From Anaerolineales bacterium (GTDB lineage: Bacteria; Chloroflexota; Anaerolineae; Anaerolineales; UBA4823): a stretch of 9,777 nt of DNA. This document shows positions 7,289 through 9,777 of the stretch, piece by piece. The notes under the pieces were generated by a model. It was not told where the DNA came from. It saw only the letters and a list, made by a program, of their open reading frames with translations, and made no database searches. Where the stretch lies: positions 1 to 9,777 of the forward strand of contig JAFGBV010000072.1 of assembly GCA_016932955.1 (NCBI GenBank), written 5' to 3'. The stretch's first letter is position 1. Each line of letters begins with the position of its first letter. The position numbers and the translations under genes were made by a program.

Positions 7289-8065
7289 CTACACAACAAC
7301 CACCTGTATCCCGCTTTCTTCCAGGGCAAGGATGAATTCGGGATCAGTATCCCGATCCGTAACCAGGGTGTGCATGCTAGTCAGCGGCGCCAGGTAAGCC
7401 GTTGACACCACGCCGCACTTGGTGTGGTCAGCCACAACCGTCACATGCAAGCCGGCTTTTAAAATTGCCCGGTCAGTGAGCGCTTCAGGCAGGTAATCAT
7501 TCGTTAGCCCATGCTCAATACTGATGGCGCGTGTGCCGATGAACACCTTTTCGGCACGCACCTCGGCCAGCGCCTGCTCGGTGATATGGCCAATAAAAGA
7601 AAGCTCGCTATCGCGCAACATTCCCCCCAGGACAATCACCGAAATATCCGGAATGCCCGAGAGTGTGTTCACAACTGGCAAAGAATTGGTGATCACCGTC
7701 AAACTCTTACGCTCGCGTATATTCTTCGCAATTTCTAACACAGTCGTGCCTGAGCCAAGGAATATCGTCTCATAATCATGAATCATTGCTGCAGCCGCCT
7801 TACCAATCCGCTCCTTTTCACTGGCCTGCTCAGCACTACGCTCTAGCAAAGGCAGCTCAGGGGTAGCACGCCCTACCGGAATCGCCCCACCATGCACGCG
7901 CTGCAATAAACCCTGCGATGCTAGCATCTCCAGATCGCGCCGGGCCGTGGCCTCGCTCACCGAAAACCGCTCGCAGATTTGCACTACGCTTAAGCGTTTC
8001 CGTTCTTCAAGTAAGCTAATCAGTTGCTGCTGGCGTTCTGTGTTTGAAAGAAGGTGATTATTCAT
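7289..8065 (-). CDS. DeoR/GlpR-family transcriptional repressor
   Basis: This 258-aa protein has the standard DeoR-family layout. An N-terminal winged helix-turn-helix (about 8-60) includes LSVVQICERFSVSEATARRD (25-44) and the RVHGGA wing (56-61). The C-terminal DeoRC sugar-phosphate sensor domain (about 75-250) has the phosphate-binding IFLGSGTTVLEIA (101-113), TNSLPV (126-131), VLGGMLR (145-151) and VVADHTKCG (210-218). Family members of this type, such as AgaR, GlpR and DeoR, repress catabolic operons and release DNA on binding a phosphorylated sugar intermediate. It is the first gene of the cluster and is preceded by a strong promoter overlapped by phased repeats, so autoregulation together with the whole operon is likely. 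The ATG at 8065 has only a weak Shine-Dalgarno (TGAG about 6 nt upstream). Its effector is probably the substrate or product of the SIS enzyme (inference). Confidence 0.94.
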   Translation of the reverse strand: MNNHLLSNTERQQQLISLLEERKRLSVVQICERFSVSEATARRDLEMLASQGLLQRVHGGAIPVGRATPELPLLERSAEQASEKERIGKAAAAMIHDYETIFLGSGTTVLEIAKNIRERKSLTVITNSLPVVNTLSGIPDISVIVLGGMLRDSELSFIGHITEQALAEVRAEKVFIGTRAISIEHGLTNDYLPEALTDRAILKAGLHVTVVADHTKCGVVSTAYLAPLTSMHTLVTDRDTDPEFILALEESGIQVVVV

Positions 8066-8075
8066 TTTATCTCAG

Positions 8076-8115
8076 GCTTCAATCCAAATCAATCATTATC
8101 AATCACAATCAATCA
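8076..8115 (-). promoter_or_regulatory. Tandem 10-bp phased repeats, probable DeoR-family operator
   Basis: Reading the minus strand, four consecutive 10-bp units are TGATTGATTG (8115-8106), TGATTGATAA (8105-8096), TGATTGATTT (8095-8086) and the degenerate GGATTGAAGC (8085-8076). The exact 10-bp phase puts every unit on one face of the helix. The array begins 2 bp after the -10 box and covers the predicted transcript start and leader of the repressor gene, where bound repressor would block RNA polymerase. DeoR-family proteins often bind several tandem direct repeats. That this neighbouring repressor is the binder is inference. Confidence 0.7.
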
Positions 8116-8117
8116 TT

Positions 8118-8145
8118 ATTATAGGTCATTATTAAACAAAGTCAA
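8118..8145 (-). promoter_or_regulatory. Sigma-70-type promoter of the minus-strand sugar operon
   Basis: On the minus strand, TTGACT (8145-8140) and TATAAT (8123-8118) are separated by 16 nt, matching the consensus at 5 of 6 and 6 of 6 positions. The transcript should begin near 8111, about 46 nt before the repressor ATG. It is the only strong promoter I see for the eight-gene cluster. Confidence 0.78.
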
Positions 8146-8161
8146 GCATCTCTAATAATAT

Positions 8162-8177
8162 TGTGAAAATTTTCACA
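8162..8177. promoter_or_regulatory. Perfect CRP-like palindrome
   Basis: The sequence TGTGAAAATTTTCACA is a perfect 16-bp palindrome with the CRP/FNR-family layout TGTGA-N6-TCACA. Its centre (8169.5) lies about 58-61 bp upstream of the likely operon start, close to the -61.5 class I activator position known for E. coli CRP. It has no loop, so it is not a transcript hairpin. Which regulator binds is unknown, because CRP-family proteins with this specificity occur in several phyla. Confidence 0.6.
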
Positions 8178-8219
8178 CGATGACGATATCAGACGACGAA
8201 AGCCAACCAAGATAGATCA

Positions 8220-8248
8220 TGGACAGATCTCTTCTCAGACGCTACAAT
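8220..8248 (+). promoter_or_regulatory. Predicted sigma-70-type promoter of the methyltransferase gene
   Basis: TGGACA (8220-8225) and TACAAT (8243-8248) are separated by 17 nt, each matching the consensus at 5 of 6 positions. The transcript would start near 8255, giving a leader of about 59 nt before the chosen ATG. It diverges from the sugar-operon promoter and lies 43 bp from the CRP-like site. Confidence 0.5.
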
Positions 8249-8313
8249 TCGACAACCTACACTCCCCCCTGGACTTTGCCAGATGGTGAATTCCCACATC
8301 CATGAGGCGCCGA

Positions 8314-8991
8314 ATGCCAGATTTAAAATTCATTTACAATCACCAGGCAGACCAATACCAACGCCTGGTAGCACAAGAAGATTACCAAGAAAATTTATTG
8401 CCTGCCATCCAGCGGATATGCCCAGTAGAAGGCCTGGATATTGTTGATACCGGTGCCGGCACAGGACGTTTGACTTGCCTGCTGGCGCCTTTGGCGCGCT
8501 CGATTACTGCCTTCGATCTTTCAGCGCATATGCTCCAGGTGACCCAAACCCGGCTGGAAACATACGGATTTCGCCACACGCATACCGCTGTCGCGGATCA
8601 TCGCAGCCTACCAATTGCTTGTGCCAAGGCAGACCTGGTAATCTCCGGATGGAGTGTTTGTTACACTTACCTCGAAAATGGAGTTGGCTGGAGCAATGCC
8701 CTTGCACAAACAATCTCAGGCTTCCACCGCATACTGCGCCCAGGGGGGAGAATCATCTTGATTGAAACGTTGGGCACTGGCTTTGAACAACCGCAGCGCA
8801 TCCCCATCCTAAGCGAATACCTGGATTGGCTTGAAGAGAACGGTTTTCAAATGAATTGGGTGCGCACCGATTATCGCTTTGATAATTCCCACCAGGCGCG
8901 TGAATTAATCCCCTTTTTCTTTGGTGAAGCCATGTTAAACAATCTGCGCGATCATATCTTGCCTGAATGTACTGGCCTTTGGTGGCAATAA
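8314..8991 (+). CDS. Class I SAM-dependent methyltransferase (UbiE/Methyltransf_11 type)
   Basis: This is a 225-aa cytosolic protein with a Rossmann-type methyltransferase core. Motif I is DIVDTGAGTGR (42-52), and the acidic end of strand 2 is AFDLSAHML (66-74). A RSLPIACAKADLVISGWSV stretch follows (motifs II/III, about 97-115), and RILRPGGRIILIETLG (139-154) is the post-II motif typical of Methyltransf_11/UbiE-like enzymes. The N-terminal YNHQADQYQRLV helix probably caps the active site. I chose the ATG at 8314 because GAGG (8304-8307) lies 6 nt upstream; an in-frame ATG at 8302 adds four residues but has no good Shine-Dalgarno. The gene is transcribed away from the sugar operon from its own predicted promoter, so a link to sugar metabolism is not implied. 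The methyl acceptor is unknown. Its stop abuts the stop of the convergent small gene. Confidence 0.9.
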   Translation: MPDLKFIYNHQADQYQRLVAQEDYQENLLPAIQRICPVEGLDIVDTGAGTGRLTCLLAPLARSITAFDLSAHMLQVTQTRLETYGFRHTHTAVADHRSLPIACAKADLVISGWSVCYTYLENGVGWSNALAQTISGFHRILRPGGRIILIETLGTGFEQPQRIPILSEYLDWLEENGFQMNWVRTDYRFDNSHQARELIPFFFGEAMLNNLRDHILPECTGLWWQ

Positions 8992-9204
8992 CTATTTCAA
9001 ACCCGAAGCCGGCAAAGGGTTGTCCACCTGTTCTTTTATTTGCGCTTCAATGTATGCCAGTAATTCCTGTCGGCTTTTTATGTAAACAACCTTGCCGCTC
9101 CCCACATGCTCAATTTCCCCCAGCCAGCTAGGCTGGCTGGGGCTTTCCCGCCACAAGCGCAGGATGAAAATCTGGCGTTCTGTGGAGAATGGCTGCTCTT
9201 GCAT
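8992..9204 (-). CDS. Small uncharacterised protein (70 aa)
   Basis: The ATG at 9204 has AGGG 7 nt upstream, and the frame ends at TAG (8994-8992), immediately next to the convergent methyltransferase stop. The protein reads as a compact alpha/beta domain: a strand FILRLWRE (13-20), a Pro/Ser-rich turn, WLGEIEHVGSGKVVYIKS (27-44), then a helix with SRQELLAYIEAQI (44-56). The pattern 'LRLWxE...W.G.I.HV.SG...Y......LL.YI' is one I associate with small proteins of unknown function common in Chloroflexota, which supports it as a real gene. It has no signal peptide or membrane segment and no catalytic motif I can see. It follows the repeat-protein gene by 41 nt and may share its transcript. A perfect inverted repeat lies inside the coding sequence. 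Confidence 0.7.
   Translation of the reverse strand: MQEQPFSTERQIFILRLWRESPSQPSWLGEIEHVGSGKVVYIKSRQELLAYIEAQIKEQVDNPLPASGLK
9118..9142. terminator. Perfect 11-bp stem-loop inside the small gene; possible terminator for the methyltransferase transcript
   Basis: Positions 9118-9128 pair perfectly with 9132-9142 around a 3-nt loop, and the stem is mostly G-C. On the plus strand it lies 127 nt after the methyltransferase stop and is followed by CTTTCCC, a poor U-tract. On the minus strand it encodes SPSQPSWLG of the small protein. It may slow or stop transcription arriving from the methyltransferase gene; true Rho-independent termination is uncertain. Confidence 0.4.
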
Positions 9205-9245
9205 ACGATATCCCTGGCGAAAAATCTCGGGGTAGGCTGGATAAC

Positions 9246-9777
9246 TTACTTCGTTGTCATCGGCAAATATACTGTATAACTGATCGATGCACCACCGACG
9301 GTGGTAAATTCCCAGAATGGCCCATCAACCTGACCACCTTCTCCATCATCGGCATGAACAAACCAGAGGTATTTGGTACTTTCCTCCAGAACGATCGAAG
9401 GAGCACAGGAGGTGCTGGAAGAGGCCGCGCACCATACTACACTGATCACATCGCTGGCTTTCTGGCCATAAACGGTATACTGCACACTGTCGCCATCGGC
9501 GTCTCCGCCTGTCCAGCTAAGGGTAGGGGTTAGCGAAATATTGACTGCCCCATCCGCCGGTGAAGGATTAGAGGGCGTATTGGGAGAACTATTGGGGATG
9601 GCAATCTGGTAAGCCCACAATTCATTCCCGTGCGTGTCGTCCACCGCATCAAAGTATAGTAAATGCCCCACAGCAAGATAATCCGTGGGACTGCTATATT
9701 CAGTCCCAGGATTGATATCCTTAACCAGCAATGTGCCGCCTTCTGTGCCATCGCTCTGCCAAAACTCAACACCATGC
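9246..9777 (-). CDS. C-terminal part of a large secreted repeat protein (SDGTE repeats, Fn3-like domain, YLP tail)
   Basis: The frame is open from the right edge to TAA at 9248-9246, giving 176 complete residues of a protein that starts outside the window. The visible start is VEFWQSDGTEGGTLLVKDIN, a repeat of the 'ELW.SDGT..GT.LVKDI.PG' type, followed by a second half-repeat (LYFDAVDDTHGNELWAY). A Ser/Pro/Asn linker leads into a beta-sandwich of about 90 residues: NPSPADGAVNISLTPTLSW, DADGDSVQYTVYG, two Cys residues that could form a disulfide, then YLWFVHADDGEGG and a WEFTTV end strand. This resembles bacterial Fn3/cadherin-like domains of extracellular proteins. The last residues are SYTVYLPMTTK, resembling the 'YLPLV.K/R' tails of many Chloroflexota secreted proteins. 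No catalytic domain is visible. A surface or secreted location is likely; the function is unknown. Confidence 0.82.
   Translation of the reverse strand, partial: HGVEFWQSDGTEGGTLLVKDINPGTEYSSPTDYLAVGHLLYFDAVDDTHGNELWAYQIAIPNSSPNTPSNPSPADGAVNISLTPTLSWTGGDADGDSVQYTVYGQKASDVISVVWCAASSSTSCAPSIVLEESTKYLWFVHADDGEGGQVDGPFWEFTTVGGASISYTVYLPMTTK

Noticed and set aside
7281..7290. GATTGATT (minus strand) in the repressor-amidohydrolase gap, resembling one operator unit
   Set aside because: It is a single 8-base match in a short AT-rich gap, without a second phased unit, and expected by chance.
8076..8133. CRISPR-like or microsatellite reading of the repeats upstream of the repressor gene
   Set aside because: The units are 10 bp, lack spacers and sit exactly on the promoter, so an operator explains them better.

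Overview
The window most resembles a member of the Chloroflexota, probably Anaerolineae. This is inferred from protein style: a secreted protein with SDGTE-type repeats and a C-terminal 'VYLP...K' tail, a small protein of a type I associate with this phylum, and a sugar ABC transporter without its own ATPase gene. No rRNA, tRNA or phage marker gene is present to confirm it. I saw no mobile element, CRISPR array or broken gene.

Positions 1-8065 hold one co-directional minus-strand cluster of eight genes. In transcription order (right to left) they are: a DeoR-family repressor; a PF04909-type amidohydrolase; a solute-binding-protein homologue with no signal peptide; an AgaS/GlmS-like SIS-domain sugar-phosphate isomerase or deaminase; a lipoprotein sugar-binding protein; MalF-like and MalG-like permeases; and a GH114/TM1410-like lipoprotein cut by the left edge. 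Gaps run from 1 to 88 nt. Two junctions are 1-nt gaps and another is 8 nt, so translational coupling is likely. A perfect 12-bp hairpin separates the binding-protein gene from the permeases.

Positions 8066-8313 are a compact divergent control region. For the minus-strand operon it holds TTGACT-16-TATAAT, four 10-bp phased TGATTGAT-type repeats covering the predicted transcript start (a likely DeoR-family operator), and a perfect CRP-like palindrome TGTGA-N6-TCACA about 58-61 bp upstream of that start. For the plus-strand gene it holds TGGACA-17-TACAAT.

Positions 8314-8991 encode a class I SAM-dependent methyltransferase on the plus strand. Its stop codon abuts the stop of a convergent 70-aa minus-strand gene, which contains a perfect 11-bp inverted repeat. 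Upstream of that small gene is the C-terminal part of a large secreted repeat protein that runs off the right edge.

Working model (inference): the operon scavenges a carbohydrate. The surface GH114-like protein would attack or bind a polymer, the CUT1 transporter would import oligosaccharides using an ATPase encoded elsewhere, and the SIS enzyme and amidohydrolase would act in the cytoplasm. DeoR repression and CRP-type activation would link expression to substrate and carbon status. GH114 together with an AgaS-like SIS protein points towards galactosamine-containing glycans, but only circumstantially. The least expected member is the cytosolic binding-protein homologue.
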